Shown: in pieces, positions 26,654-35,977 of the stretch
Numbering within the stretch: the stretch's first letter is position 1
How the letters are laid out: each line of letters opens with the position of its first letter
NCBI GenBank assembly: GCA_903820745.1
Contig: CAIJIT010000229.1
Span: 56,581 to 120,580, forward strand
Direction of reading: 5' to 3'
Source: an uncultured Burkholderiales bacterium
GTDB taxonomy: Bacteria; Pseudomonadota; Gammaproteobacteria; Burkholderiales; Burkholderiaceae_C
DNA: 64,000 nt
Notes under the pieces: model-generated
What the model was told of the DNA's origin: nothing
What the model saw: only the letters and a program-made list of their open reading frames with translations
The model's database searches: none
Translations under genes and position numbers: made by a program

Positions 26654-27523
26654 ATGAAACGTTTTCTGATTGCTGCATCATTTGCAGTCCTCACTTGTTC
26701 GGTGTTCGCCTTGCCCAGCGCCGATGCGGTTCAAGCCCAGATCAGCCAGGGCAACTATCTAAAGGCCGAGGAGATGATGCGCGAAGTCGTCGCGGCCAAA
26801 CCCGACAGCGCCAAGGCGCATTATGTTTATGCCGAGCTGCTGGCGCACAACAAGCGCTTTGGCCAAGCGGTCGAAGAAGTCGCCAGCGCCAAGCGGATCG
26901 ACCCGGCGCTGAAGTTCGCCCAGCCGGAAAAATTCAACGCCTTTGTGCAGTTGCTCGAGCGCGAGCAAGCGGCTGAGAAGCGTGCCGTCTCGAATTTTGA
27001 GCCCGCGCCGATCAAGCGCGAAGCGCCACCTGCCAGCAGCGGCTTGCCGAGCTGGATCTGGGCTCTCGGCGGCGGGATTCTGGCCTTGATCCTCTGGAAG
27101 ATGTTCACCGCCCGGCAACAGCCACCGGTGCAGATCATGCCCCCTGCGCCAGGGATGCAGAACACAATGGCGCCCGCCGGCGTGCCCCCGGGCTATGGTG
27201 GTGGCGGCGGTTATGGCCCCGGTTATGGTCAGCCGCAGGGTGGCGCTGGCAGCGGCATGTTGGGCACCGGTCTGGCCGTGGCTGGCGGTGTGGCCGCCGG
27301 CATGATGCTGGAGAAAATGCTCGACGGCGGGCATAGCCAGGCGCCGAACTATCAGGGCTCGCAAGGCCAGGGCAATTACTCGCCGGGCCTGTTCGACGAA
27401 GCGCCGAATGGCGCTGCGCGCGAGCTTGAGCAGCGGCCGATCGACATGGGCACTGGCGGCGGCTGGGATGCTGGCGACAGCGGCGGTGGCGACTCGGGCG
27501 GCGACAGCGGCGGCGATTGGTGA
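26654..27523 (+). CDS. TPR protein with signal, one membrane helix and Gly/Asp-rich tail
   Basis: The protein has 289 residues from the ATG at 26654. A signal-like start (FLIAASFAVLTCSVFA) is followed by two or three TPR helices (QAQISQGNYLKAEEMMREVVAAKPDSAKAHYVYAELL). A membrane segment (LPSWIWALGGGILALILWKMF, about 134-154), a Gly/Pro/Tyr-rich stretch, a glycine-zipper-like AVAGGVAAGMMLEKML and a repetitive acidic Gly/Ser/Asp tail follow. The tail resembles those of secreted TPM and YgcG proteins. I do not recognise a named family. Its last codons overlap the next gene's GTG start. Confidence 0.75.
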   Translation: MKRFLIAASFAVLTCSVFALPSADAVQAQISQGNYLKAEEMMREVVAAKPDSAKAHYVYAELLAHNKRFGQAVEEVASAKRIDPALKFAQPEKFNAFVQLLEREQAAEKRAVSNFEPAPIKREAPPASSGLPSWIWALGGGILALILWKMFTARQQPPVQIMPPAPGMQNTMAPAGVPPGYGGGGGYGPGYGQPQGGAGSGMLGTGLAVAGGVAAGMMLEKMLDGGHSQAPNYQGSQGQGNYSPGLFDEAPNGAARELEQRPIDMGTGGGWDAGDSGGGDSGGDSGGDW

Positions 27524-28974
27524 AGCCAAGGCGCCGTCATGGCGCCCGCCTGATCGTTGCAATTGCCGCTTTGCTGACGCAAGCGGCTTTTGCCAGCACA
27601 GCATGCCGCGTCGAGGGCATTCCGAACGAGTTGCAATGCGGCTCGATCCTGCGACCACTTGACCCGGCACGGCCCACTGGCCTGAAGATCGACATCCACT
27701 ACCTTGTGGTGCCGGCCTTGGCGCGCAACAAACAGCCGGACCCGCTGCTGATCCTGGCCGGTGGCCCTGGCCAAAGCGCCATCGCGGTGGCGCCCTTGCT
27801 CTTGCCCAGGCTGCAGCGCTTGAACAATCGACGCGATCTGGTCTTCATCGACCAGCGCGGCACCGGCCGATCGGCGCCGCTGCAATGTGCCGATGAAAGC
27901 CAGCTGCCGATCGCACAGGCCCTGGACCCGGCAGCCCAACTGCAGCGCTTGCGCCAATGCCGCGAGGACTTGAGCCTTCTGCCGCATGGCGATTTGCGTT
28001 TTTACACGACGACGCTGGCGATGCAGGATTTCGATGCGGTGCGCCAGCAACTCGGCGCGGACCGCTGGAATCTGCTTGGCGCCTCCTATGGCACCCGCGC
28101 CGGGCTCGAATACCTGCGCCTGTTCCCGGACCAGGTGCGGCGCGCGGCGCTCGACGGCGTAGCGCCACCGGATATGGTTTTGCCAGCGAGCTTTTCCACC
28201 GATGGCCAGGCGGCACTCGAGACAGTTTTCAAGGCTTGCGAGGCTGAAGCTCGCTGCGCCGAGCGCTATCCGCACCTGCGCGGGCAATGGGCGGCCTTGC
28301 TGCAAAGCCTGCCGCGCAACATCGAGGTCAACAATCCGCTGACCGGCGCGCCGGAGCGCTTGACCTTGAGCCGTGATCTGCTCTTGCGATTGGTGCGCTC
28401 GCCGCTCTATGCCCCGGCATTTGCAGCGGCGCTGCCGGCGGCGATTGCGTCCGCTGCTGCCGGGCGCTTCGAGGGTTTGATCGGCCTGTCGGGCGCGATC
28501 GGTGCGGGCAAGGCGCTGAAGCTGGCGATGGGCATGCATTTCTCGGTGATCTGTGCTGAAGACATGCCACGCTTGAAGGGCGCCAGTGACCCGCCGGGTG
28601 GTGATTTCGGCAATGGCGACGCGCAGCTCTACAGCCAGGTCTGCAAGGAATGGCCGCGCGGCGAGGTCAAGGCCGATTTCTACAACGTAGCGGCAGTCAA
28701 GTCGCCGGTGTTGCTGCTCAGCGGCGGCGTCGACCCGGTGACACCGCCGCGCCATGGGGAGCGGGTGGCCAAGGCGCTGGGCCCGCAGGCCCGCCATATC
28801 GTCGTGCCCGCAGCGGGTCATGGCGTGCTCGGCTTGCCCTGCATGCGCGAGTTGCTGTTCCGTTTCATCGACGCCAAACAGGACAGCGAAGCGCTGGCCC
28901 AGGATGCCAGTTGCGCGACCGGGATTCCGCGTCCTGGAGTTTTCACGCCGGTTCAGGGCGGAGCGAGCCGATGA
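27520..28974 (+). CDS. Secreted alpha/beta hydrolase, TAP/proline iminopeptidase-like
   Basis: The protein has 484 residues from the GTG at 27520, overlapping the preceding stop (GTGA). A signal peptide (LIVAIAALLTQAAFAS) precedes the mature part. ILAGGPGQSA gives the oxyanion loop, FIDQRGTGRSAPLQC a conserved strand, GASYGTRAG the nucleophile elbow with Ser, GGVDPVTPPRHGE the acidic residue and AAGHGVLG the histidine. Its last residues belong to the TAP-like C-terminal domain. It probably releases N-terminal residues from peptides in the periplasm or outside. It overlaps an ABC ATPase gene by four bases (ATGA). Confidence 0.9.
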   Translation: MKPRRRHGARLIVAIAALLTQAAFASTACRVEGIPNELQCGSILRPLDPARPTGLKIDIHYLVVPALARNKQPDPLLILAGGPGQSAIAVAPLLLPRLQRLNNRRDLVFIDQRGTGRSAPLQCADESQLPIAQALDPAAQLQRLRQCREDLSLLPHGDLRFYTTTLAMQDFDAVRQQLGADRWNLLGASYGTRAGLEYLRLFPDQVRRAALDGVAPPDMVLPASFSTDGQAALETVFKACEAEARCAERYPHLRGQWAALLQSLPRNIEVNNPLTGAPERLTLSRDLLLRLVRSPLYAPAFAAALPAAIASAAAGRFEGLIGLSGAIGAGKALKLAMGMHFSVICAEDMPRLKGASDPPGGDFGNGDAQLYSQVCKEWPRGEVKADFYNVAAVKSPVLLLSGGVDPVTPPRHGERVAKALGPQARHIVVPAAGHGVLGLPCMRELLFRFIDAKQDSEALAQDASCATGIPRPGVFTPVQGGASR

Positions 28975-29753
28975 TTGCGATCGACCAGGTGGCCAAACAG
29001 TTTATTTCGCGCAGCGGCGGCGCCTGGTACAAGCGTGCGACCCAGCAGATCGTCCATGCCGTGCAGGGCGTCAGCCTGCAGGCCGCCGACGGCCGCATCA
29101 CCGGCCTGCTCGGTGCCAATGGCGCGGGCAAGACGACCACCTTGCGCATGCTGGGCGGCCTGTTCAAGCCTGATGCCGGCAGCATCACGGTCGACGGCAT
29201 CGTTGTGGCCGAGCAGCCGCGGCTGGCCTTGGCCCGGATGGGCATTCTGGGCGACGCCCATGGCTTGTATCCGCGGCTGTCGGCACGCGAGAACATCGTT
29301 TATTTCGGCCAGCTGCAGGGCATGGACAAGCAGCATGCGAACGACCGCGCCGAGCAACTGGCACGCCTGCTCGACATGAACGCGATCCTCGACCGCCGCG
29401 CCGAGGGCTTCAGCCAGGGCGAGCGGATGAAGACTTCGTTGGCGCGCGCGCTGGTGCATGATCCGGCCAATATCGTGCTTGACGAGCCGACCAATGGCCT
29501 CGACGTGCTGGCCACACGCTCGCTACGCGAAGCCTTGCGACATCTGCGCTCACCCGAGGGCGGAGGCAAATGCATCGTCTTTTCGACCCATATCATGCAG
29601 GAGGTCGAGCTGCTTTGTGAGCATGTCGTCGTCGTCGCCCAAGGCCGCAGCGTGGCGCAGGGGACGGTCGAAGAGCTGCTCGAGCAGGCGGGTGAAAAGC
29701 GTTTCGAAGACGCCTTCGTCAAGCTCGCTTTCAGTCACGAAAAGGCCGCTTGA
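28971..29753 (+). CDS. natA: ABC-2 transporter ATP-binding protein (NatA-like)
   Basis: The protein has 260 residues from the ATG at 28971. Walker A is LGANGAGKTT, the signature is FSQGERMKTSLARAL, Walker B is NIVLDEPTNGLD, and the switch is VFSTHIMQEVELLC. The insert IDQVAKQFISRSGGAWYKRATQQIVHAV and the pairing with an ABC-2 permease match the NatA group. It overlaps the hydrolase before it and the permease after it, so all three are made together. Confidence 0.93.
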   Translation: MIAIDQVAKQFISRSGGAWYKRATQQIVHAVQGVSLQAADGRITGLLGANGAGKTTTLRMLGGLFKPDAGSITVDGIVVAEQPRLALARMGILGDAHGLYPRLSARENIVYFGQLQGMDKQHANDRAEQLARLLDMNAILDRRAEGFSQGERMKTSLARALVHDPANIVLDEPTNGLDVLATRSLREALRHLRSPEGGGKCIVFSTHIMQEVELLCEHVVVVAQGRSVAQGTVEELLEQAGEKRFEDAFVKLAFSHEKAA

Positions 29754-30934
29754 TGCTGCATCGATCATTCTGGAACCGCTGCTGGATCGTGCTCAGCAAG
29801 GAGCTGCTCGACGCCTTGCGCGACCGCCGCACCTTGCTGCGTCTGATGGGTCCGGCCTTGCTGATGGGGCCGCTGTTGCTGATGGCGCTGTCAGGGCTGA
29901 TCTCGTCGCTGGAGGAGCGCGCCGAGCAGCGCGAAGTGATGGTGGCCGGCATCGACAATGCGCCGACCTTGCGCAACTTTCTGGAGCGCCAGACCTATGT
30001 CATCAAGGCTGCACCGCCCGACTATGAAGCACAGCTGCGTGCGACGCGCTTGCTGGTGCCGGTGCTGGTGATCGGCGCCGATTTCGAGGCTGAGCTGCTG
30101 GCCGGATCGCGGCCGACGGTTGAACTGGTCAGCGACAGCGCAAATCAGCGCGCCGGTGCCGGCATGCCGGCGCTGCAGCGACTGCTGGCCGGTTTCAACC
30201 GCGAAACTGCCAGCCTCAATCTGGCGCTGCGCGGCATCTCGACCGAGCTGCTGCAACCGGTGGCGGTGGAAGAGCGCGACCTGGCCAGCGTGCAGGCGCG
30301 TGCCTCCCGCATCACCAGCATCATCCCGATGTTCATCATCATGGCGGTGCTTTATGGTGCGCTGACCTCGGCGCTCGACAGCACCGCAGGCGAGCGCGAG
30401 CGCGGCTCGCTCGAGCCGCTGCTGATGAACCCGGTGCAGCAGATGGCCCTGGTGCTGGGCAAATGGGCGGCGGTGGCGATCCTCGGCTTGCTGGTGGCCT
30501 TGCTCGCCAGCGTCAGCTTCGTGCCGGCGCAATGGCTGCTGCGCAGCGACAGCCTGCAGGCGATGTTCCAGTTTGGCTGGTACGAGGTGGTGGCCTTCTT
30601 GCTGCTGCAATTGCCGCTGGCGGCAGGGCTGGGCGCCTTGCTGATGGCGCTGGCGATCCGCGCCAAGACCTTCAAGGAAGCGCAGGCTGGCAGCACCCTG
30701 GTGATCACCTTCGTTGGCTTGGCGCCGATGGTCAGCCTGCTGAACCCCGGCGGCGAGGCGGCCTGGTATTTCTGGGTGCCCGGCCTGGCGCAGAACAGCT
30801 TGATGATGCTGGTGCTCAAAGGCGAGACCTTGACTGCCGTACAACTATTGCCCGGCTTGCTGGTCGGCATCGCCTTGACGATCGCCTGTCTGGCCTATGT
30901 GGCGCGCTCAATGCGCGGCGCGGTGGCACGCTGA
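29753..30934 (+). CDS. natB: ABC-2 type permease (NatB-like)
   Basis: The protein has 393 residues from the ATG at 29753, overlapping the ATPase stop by one base. An N-terminal membrane helix (LMGPALLMGPLLLMALSGLI) is followed by an extracytoplasmic domain of about 180 residues. Five more helices then include IIPMFIIMAVLYGALTSALDSTAGERERGSLEPLLMNPV, the ABC-2 coupling motif. NatAB of Bacillus exports Na+; other members export small toxic molecules. The substrate here is unknown. The peptidase-like neighbour suggests a peptide or antibiotic. Confidence 0.92.
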   Translation: MLHRSFWNRCWIVLSKELLDALRDRRTLLRLMGPALLMGPLLLMALSGLISSLEERAEQREVMVAGIDNAPTLRNFLERQTYVIKAAPPDYEAQLRATRLLVPVLVIGADFEAELLAGSRPTVELVSDSANQRAGAGMPALQRLLAGFNRETASLNLALRGISTELLQPVAVEERDLASVQARASRITSIIPMFIIMAVLYGALTSALDSTAGERERGSLEPLLMNPVQQMALVLGKWAAVAILGLLVALLASVSFVPAQWLLRSDSLQAMFQFGWYEVVAFLLLQLPLAAGLGALLMALAIRAKTFKEAQAGSTLVITFVGLAPMVSLLNPGGEAAWYFWVPGLAQNSLMMLVLKGETLTAVQLLPGLLVGIALTIACLAYVARSMRGAVAR

Positions 30935-30960
30935 GCGACCCGCCCGCTTAGAAGCTTGGT

Positions 30961-31899
30961 TCAACCGGCGATCTGGCGCCAACATTCGACGATGCCAGCT
31001 TCCTCGATCGCGTTGGAATAGTGTTCGGCGATATATCTTGCCGCCATTTCGGTCTGTTTGAGCAGGGGCGCGGGGTCATGCCGATATTGGTTCAGCACCG
31101 CTTCAGCCGCTTGCGCGAAGCCCAGAATGTCGCCGAATTCGATCGGGTATGAGAATTCGGGGAGGAAAAACTCCTTGCCACCGCGGCCATGAAATCCGAT
31201 GGTGACGCAGCCCGACAGCATCGCCTCCGCCGGTGGCAAGCCGAACCCTTCGATGGCCGAAAAGCTGAAAAAGATGGCTGATTGCCTCAATATCGCGGCG
31301 GCCTGTCCCTGTGATAAGTCGCGGATTTCGGCAATCTTGAAATCCGCCAATGCGCCGCGGAAGCGCAGGATATTGAACACCTGCCCGGCCTCTTCATGAT
31401 GCCGGCGCGACATGAAAGCAATCTGCCGTTGCTTGGTTTCGGGATGAAATAGCACAGGGTCAACGCTGCCCCGAATCCGCAGCACCAGCTGATTCGGGAA
31501 GGCATGACGGAGGTAGGCGGCGCTGTCCTCCGAGACGGTGATGACCGCCACCACGTCGGGGCTGTGATACGGCGTTTCGGGTTCAGGTGGGTCGATCGGA
31601 TAGTTGCGAAAGGTGTTGTAGCAATTCTGGTTGTAGATGACCTTGCGGATTCCGGGGCCGTTGCGCGCCATATATGGCCCGGCGACTTCGGGCACGACGA
31701 CGAAATCGTTCGCTCCGGGGCGAACGTTTTCTCCATACAAGATCCTTGTCTGGTTGTTGAACCAATTGCAGCGAAAACCTGCCTGCGTATGCACGATTGC
31801 AGCCGGAAATCCATTGCGGTTCAGGACATCCACCTGCAAGTACATCTTCTGGATGCCGCCGCTGGGCGGGACGAAATCGGGGCAATAGAAATAGATCAT
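30961..31899 (-). CDS. Glycosyltransferase (GT4-like)
   Basis: The protein has 312 residues, somewhat short for GT4. The C-terminal donor-binding half has IFFSFSAIEGFGLPPAEAMLSGCVTIGFHGRGGKEFF, the E-x7-E region. The N-terminal half starts MIYFYCPDFVPPSGGIQKMY, with the glycine-rich loop of the acceptor domain. It transfers a sugar, probably to a cell-surface glycan. No other glycan genes are adjacent. It is convergent with natB, 27 bases away, and its upstream flank is AT-rich, which fits an isolated acquisition. Confidence 0.88.
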   Translation of the reverse strand: MIYFYCPDFVPPSGGIQKMYLQVDVLNRNGFPAAIVHTQAGFRCNWFNNQTRILYGENVRPGANDFVVVPEVAGPYMARNGPGIRKVIYNQNCYNTFRNYPIDPPEPETPYHSPDVVAVITVSEDSAAYLRHAFPNQLVLRIRGSVDPVLFHPETKQRQIAFMSRRHHEEAGQVFNILRFRGALADFKIAEIRDLSQGQAAAILRQSAIFFSFSAIEGFGLPPAEAMLSGCVTIGFHGRGGKEFFLPEFSYPIEFGDILGFAQAAEAVLNQYRHDPAPLLKQTEMAARYIAEHYSNAIEEAGIVECWRQIAG

Positions 31900-32173
31900 T
31901 TACGCTGCAAGCGAGCCCTGTTGTTTTTCATTCCTGTCGGGCAGGAATTTTTTTCTGCCATCGTTGCGATCGGGAATATCGTCGAATCCAGTCTAAGGTA
32001 TTTCGTTGACAGCGACTTTTCCGGGGCCGGGATTCTCTTGTTGAAGGTCTGGGCTTTGCCGGCTCGATGCGGACCGCCTCCATTTCCACTGGCATCCTAG
32101 GAAATCTGGATTGCCAAGTCGGCCGGCTTCGCTTATGTTCTGTAACCTTCAAACTGCAAACTCAGGAGACACC

Positions 32174-32833
32174 ATGTCATTGCGTATCAACGACCTTGCA
32201 CCTAATTTCACGGCACAGACCACGCATGGCGTGATCGATTTCCACCAGTGGATCGGTGACCATTGGGCGGTGCTGTTTTCACACCCCAAGGATTTCACAC
32301 CGGTCTGCACGACCGAACTCGGCTATATGGCCAAGATCGAGCCTGAGTTCACAAGGCGCAATACCAAGCTGATCGGCCTGTCGATCGACCCGGTTGAAAA
32401 CCACAGCAAATGGGCGGCCGACATCGAGGAAACGCAGGGCGCTGCGGTCAAGTACCCGATGATCGGCGATACCGACCTGGCAGTCGCCAAGGCCTACAAC
32501 ATGCTGCCCGCTGGCGAGTCGGGCGATGCCTCGGGACGCACGGCCGCCACCAATGCGACCGTGCGTTCGGTATTCATCATCGGTCCTGATAAAAAAATCA
32601 AGCTGATGATGACCTACCCGATGACCACCGGGCGCAATTTCGATGAGATCCTGCGCGTGCTCGATTCGATGCAGCTGACCTCGAAATACAAGGTCGCCAC
32701 CCCGGTCAACTGGAAGAATGGTCAGGACGTGATCATTGCCGGTTCGGTCAGTGACCAGGATGCGCAGACGCTGTTCCCCGAAGGCTGGCGCGCTCCAAAG
32801 CCTTATTTGCGGATCGTGAAGCAGCCCGGCTGA
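32174..32833 (+). CDS. 1-Cys peroxiredoxin (Prx6-like)
   Basis: The protein has 219 residues from the ATG at 32174 with CAGGAG ahead. HPKDFTPVCTTELG gives the peroxidatic Cys45 in PVCTTE with Thr42 and Arg later in the fold. No second cysteine is present, so it is a 1-Cys enzyme needing an outside thiol. The C-terminal GWRAPKPYLRIVKQPG is typical of the Prx6 group. It reduces hydrogen peroxide and organic peroxides in the cytoplasm. It is monocistronic, ending in the hairpin at 32841. Confidence 0.94.
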   Translation: MSLRINDLAPNFTAQTTHGVIDFHQWIGDHWAVLFSHPKDFTPVCTTELGYMAKIEPEFTRRNTKLIGLSIDPVENHSKWAADIEETQGAAVKYPMIGDTDLAVAKAYNMLPAGESGDASGRTAATNATVRSVFIIGPDKKIKLMMTYPMTTGRNFDEILRVLDSMQLTSKYKVATPVNWKNGQDVIIAGSVSDQDAQTLFPEGWRAPKPYLRIVKQPG

Positions 32834-32840
32834 AGTGAAA

Positions 32841-32862
32841 GCGGCGTGGAAAACCACGCCGC
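32841..32862. terminator. Strong hairpin between convergent genes
   Basis: A perfect 9-base stem, GCGGCGTGG with CCACGCCGC, closes a loop of four A. It lies 8 bases after the peroxiredoxin stop. On the minus strand it is followed by TTTCACTT, so it may serve both genes. Confidence 0.65.
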
Positions 32863-32890
32863 CGTTCGGATCAACCGGTAAATTGCCAGG

Positions 32891-33862
32891 TCAGCAACCT
32901 GCGGCGCATTTGCCAGCTTCGTCAAATTCCATCGTCTTTCCGCTGAGCGGGACATGTACCGGCACCGTGACGGCATTGGTGAAAGCCTCGGTCTTGGTGC
33001 CAGGCAGAACCTTGCCCCCACTGGTCGCGACTTCATTGGCGTGTGAAGCGATCACCGCGGCGGGCTTGACCAATTCGTTGATCACATAAGCGGCTTCTTT
33101 GGGCCCGGTGGTGAAACCGTCGCCGATATTCATCACCACCAACTTGGCCTTGTAATGGCCGCGGATGACCTTCTCCTGCTCGGACGTGATGCCGGTGTCA
33201 CCCGATAGATAGGTGACCAGGCCGTTGCTGAAGGTCAGCACATAGCCGGTAGCTTCGCCGACATAACCGGCGATGCCTGCCTCGCTCATATGCTTGCCCA
33301 ACTCGCCGCCGATGTAGTCGGGGTCAAGGCCGTTGCTGTGTAATGCGGTCACCGTTGCGATCCTGATACCGCCGACCATGACGCTGCCGCCGAAGCGCGC
33401 GAGGATCGAATTTTTCGGGTCACCGCCATTGGCTTTGAGCTTGCCGGCGAAGAAGGGCGGCATTTCGCTGCCGGTGACGATCTTGGCCTTCTTGGCCAGG
33501 GCAATGTTGACCGCGTTCGAATTGGGAATTGCCGACACCGACATGTCGGGGCTGGCGCAGCTGCCCGAGTTGGGCGCCTTGTTGTGCGCATTGCCCAGAT
33601 GGTCGCCGTGCATATGGGTGACCAGGATGATGTCGATCTTGCCCAGTCGCGGATCGGTCGCACCGGCCACCGTGCGGCCTGGGTCATAAAGAATTCTTGT
33701 GCCGTTCGGATCTTCGAAGACCAGCGCCCGGTCCTGCGGACAAAACTCGCCTTCCTGGCCGCCGAGCGGCGTCACTTTGACATTCGCCGCCATCGCCGGC
33801 AGCCCCAGCAGCGCTGCGATGCAAGCCAGGGCTGATGCCCGAATCATCGAATTCATTGCCAT
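32891..33862 (-). CDS. Secreted metallo-beta-lactamase-fold hydrolase
   Basis: The protein has 323 residues with a signal peptide (SALACIAALLGLPAMAAN). The metal motif THMHGDHLGN (HxHxDH) is followed by further histidines in HSNGLDPDYIG, SGDTG and the C-terminal ASHANEV. It is an UlaG-like, L-ascorbate-lactonase-type member of the superfamily, acting in the periplasm. The substrate is unknown. The next operon, the Ehr cluster, is on the same strand, and its last gene ends at 33972, 109 bases upstream. Confidence 0.88.
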   Translation of the reverse strand: MAMNSMIRASALACIAALLGLPAMAANVKVTPLGGQEGEFCPQDRALVFEDPNGTRILYDPGRTVAGATDPRLGKIDIILVTHMHGDHLGNAHNKAPNSGSCASPDMSVSAIPNSNAVNIALAKKAKIVTGSEMPPFFAGKLKANGGDPKNSILARFGGSVMVGGIRIATVTALHSNGLDPDYIGGELGKHMSEAGIAGYVGEATGYVLTFSNGLVTYLSGDTGITSEQEKVIRGHYKAKLVVMNIGDGFTTGPKEAAYVINELVKPAAVIASHANEVATSGGKVLPGTKTEAFTNAVTVPVHVPLSGKTMEFDEAGKCAAGC

Positions 33863-33971
33863 TTGTTTGCTCCGAAAGTTGTTTTAAAAAATTTCGCCTC
33901 GAACGGTAACATGGTTTTTTTGTCCGGTTTTACGCATTTTCCGGGGGGCGGTTTTGGCAAGCTGCTCCAGG

Positions 33972-34496
33972 CTATTTCCTTCGCCGCACCGCGCTGAGGA
34001 TGCCTTCGAGAATGGCCAGCGGCGCAGGTGGGCAGCCGGGGATGCTGTGGTCGACCGGGATCACATTGGCGACGCGGCCGCAGCTGGCGTAGTTCGCCAC
34101 CGGACCGGCACAGAAGATGCCGCCGTCGCAGCCGCAATCGCCCACCGCCACGACCAGCCTGGGCTCGGGCGTGGCCTCAAAAGTGCGCCGCAAGGCTTCT
34201 TCCATATGGCGCGACACCGGGCCGGTGACCAGCAGCATATCGGCATGGCGCGGGCTGGCGACGAACTTGATGCCCAGGCCTTCGAGGTTGTAATAAGGGT
34301 TGCCCAGCGCGTTGATTTCGAGCTCGCAGCCATTGCAGGATCCGGCATCGACCTGCCTGATCGTCAAGGCCTGGCCGAGGATGTTCAGCAAGTCCTGGTG
34401 GATCGCCTGCACCGCTGCGGCTTCGGGCCAGTCGATGACCGGCAGCGGCTCGGTGACGATGCCGGTGCGGACGATCTGTTTGAGAATTCGTAGCAT
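33972..34496 (-). CDS. hyfI: Ehr complex small subunit, NuoB/HyfI-like [4Fe-4S] protein
   Basis: The protein has 174 residues. The N2-type cluster ligands are all present: Cys54 and Cys57 in SCNGCE, Cys121 or Cys123 in GDCGCDGG, and Cys155 in PGCPP. In complex I and group 4 hydrogenases this subunit holds the iron-sulfur centre nearest the quinone or NiFe site. Here the partner large subunit lacks metal ligands, so the cluster's role is open. The gene is last in the operon; its start overlaps the hyfG stop by one base. Confidence 0.9.
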   Translation of the reverse strand: MLRILKQIVRTGIVTEPLPVIDWPEAAAVQAIHQDLLNILGQALTIRQVDAGSCNGCELEINALGNPYYNLEGLGIKFVASPRHADMLLVTGPVSRHMEEALRRTFEATPEPRLVVAVGDCGCDGGIFCAGPVANYASCGRVANVIPVDHSIPGCPPAPLAILEGILSAVRRRK

Positions 34497-35977
34497 CAGA
34501 GATCATGCCCCGAATAGCTGAGGTTGAACGATTTGTTGATCAGCGGGAAGTCGGGAACGATGTTGCCGATCACCGCATGCTCGAGCACCGGCCAGTTCTG
34601 CCATGAAGGGTCATGGCAATGGCAAGTCAGGATGCGGCCGGCTGCGCAAAGATCCAGCGCCACCATCACCTCGCCGCGCCAGCCTTCAACCCAGCCGATA
34701 CCGAAGCCGGCACCGGCGGGCTCGATCGGCTGCTGCAGCGGCCCGGCCGGCAGCATGCGGCAGATGCTGCGGATCAGGCGCAGCGACTCGAACAATTCCT
34801 CGAACCGGATCGCCACCCGCGCGGCGACATCGCCGTGGCTGTTGGTGGCGACCCTGAACTCCAGCTTGTCATAGGGCGCCCAGGGCTGGTCGCAGCGCAG
34901 ATCCCTTGCCTGCCCGCTGGCGCGGCCGGCCATTCCGGTCAGTCCGAGCTGTGCGGCCAGCTCGGGCGTCACAAGGCCGGTGTTCATGAAGCGGTCCTGC
35001 AAGCCGGCATGTTCGTCGTAGATCAGCTGCAACTCGCGCAGTTCGCCCTCCACCGCATCGCATTGCCTCAGCATGGCTTGGACCATGGCCTGCGACAGGT
35101 CGCTTTTGACGCCGCCGGGCAGCAGCTGGTCCATCATCAGGCGATGGCCGAAAGCAGTCATCGACAAGCGCTGCCAGTCCTCACGCAAGCGCGAAAACTG
35201 CGCCAGGCCAAAGGCCAGCGCGGCGTCATTGCCCAGCGCACCGAGGTCGCCCAGATGGTTGGCGACGCGTTCACGCTCGAGCATCAAGCCCCGCAGCCAG
35301 CTGGCCCGCGCCGTAATCTGGCAGCCCCAGGCCGACTCCAGCGCCATGCAATAGGCCCAGGCATAGGCGACGGTGCTGTCGCCTGAAACGCGGCCGGCAA
35401 GCCGGTAAGCATCCAGCGGCGCCATTTCGGTGAAGCGTCTGCCTATGCCTTTGTGCGTGTAGCCGAGTCTTTGTTCCAGGCGCAGCAATTTCTCGCCGAC
35501 GACTGAAAAGCGGAAATGACCGGGTTCAATGATGCCGGCATGCACCGGCCCGACCGCGATCTCGTGCACGCCTTCGCCTTCGACGCGCACGAACGCATAG
35601 TCGTCGGGCAGCTTGCCCGGGTGTTCATGCCATTGCCCATGGTTGATCCAGGGACGCTGGTCAAGGCTGCCTTCGGTTTGCAGCCCGCACAGGTCGGCCA
35701 TCGCGCGCTGCATCCGGCCGGCAAATGGAAAGGTGGCCGACAGGTCCGGCGCCGGCTGACCATCGCTCAGTTCAACGCAAAGCAGGCCTTCGGCCATGCT
35801 GTAGGCCGCCAGCACCGAACCGGCCGTGCTGCCCCAGACCGAGATCAACCTGCCGCCGCTGCTGGCAAACCTTGGCGCCAGCGCTGTCCAGGTCTGGCGG
35901 TCGACGCTGGCGCGCCAGATCGGCAGCGGCGCCTTCAGGCGCTGGATGGCAAACCCTTGTTCTGACAAACTTTTCAT
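34496..35977 (-). CDS. hyfG: HyfG/NuoCD-like large subunit without NiFe ligands
   Basis: The protein has 493 residues. A NuoC-like N-terminal domain (about 20-130) is fused to a NuoD/hydrogenase-large-subunit domain. In true group 4 hydrogenases two CxxC motifs bind nickel and iron. Here the first is RVSGDS (196-201) and the second DPSWQNW (456-462), so all four cysteines are gone. The protein cannot carry a NiFe centre. This defines the energy-converting-hydrogenase-related (Ehr) complexes. The HyfH ferredoxin subunit is also missing from the operon. It overlaps hyfF by four bases. Confidence 0.9.
   Translation of the reverse strand: MKSLSEQGFAIQRLKAPLPIWRASVDRQTWTALAPRFASSGGRLISVWGSTAGSVLAAYSMAEGLLCVELSDGQPAPDLSATFPFAGRMQRAMADLCGLQTEGSLDQRPWINHGQWHEHPGKLPDDYAFVRVEGEGVHEIAVGPVHAGIIEPGHFRFSVVGEKLLRLEQRLGYTHKGIGRRFTEMAPLDAYRLAGRVSGDSTVAYAWAYCMALESAWGCQITARASWLRGLMLERERVANHLGDLGALGNDAALAFGLAQFSRLREDWQRLSMTAFGHRLMMDQLLPGGVKSDLSQAMVQAMLRQCDAVEGELRELQLIYDEHAGLQDRFMNTGLVTPELAAQLGLTGMAGRASGQARDLRCDQPWAPYDKLEFRVATNSHGDVAARVAIRFEELFESLRLIRSICRMLPAGPLQQPIEPAGAGFGIGWVEGWRGEVMVALDLCAAGRILTCHCHDPSWQNWPVLEHAVIGNIVPDFPLINKSFNLSYSGHDL

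Noticed and set aside
27376..28821. Long minus-strand frame opposite the TAP hydrolase
   Set aside because: No domain; the plus-strand protein has complete hydrolase motifs.
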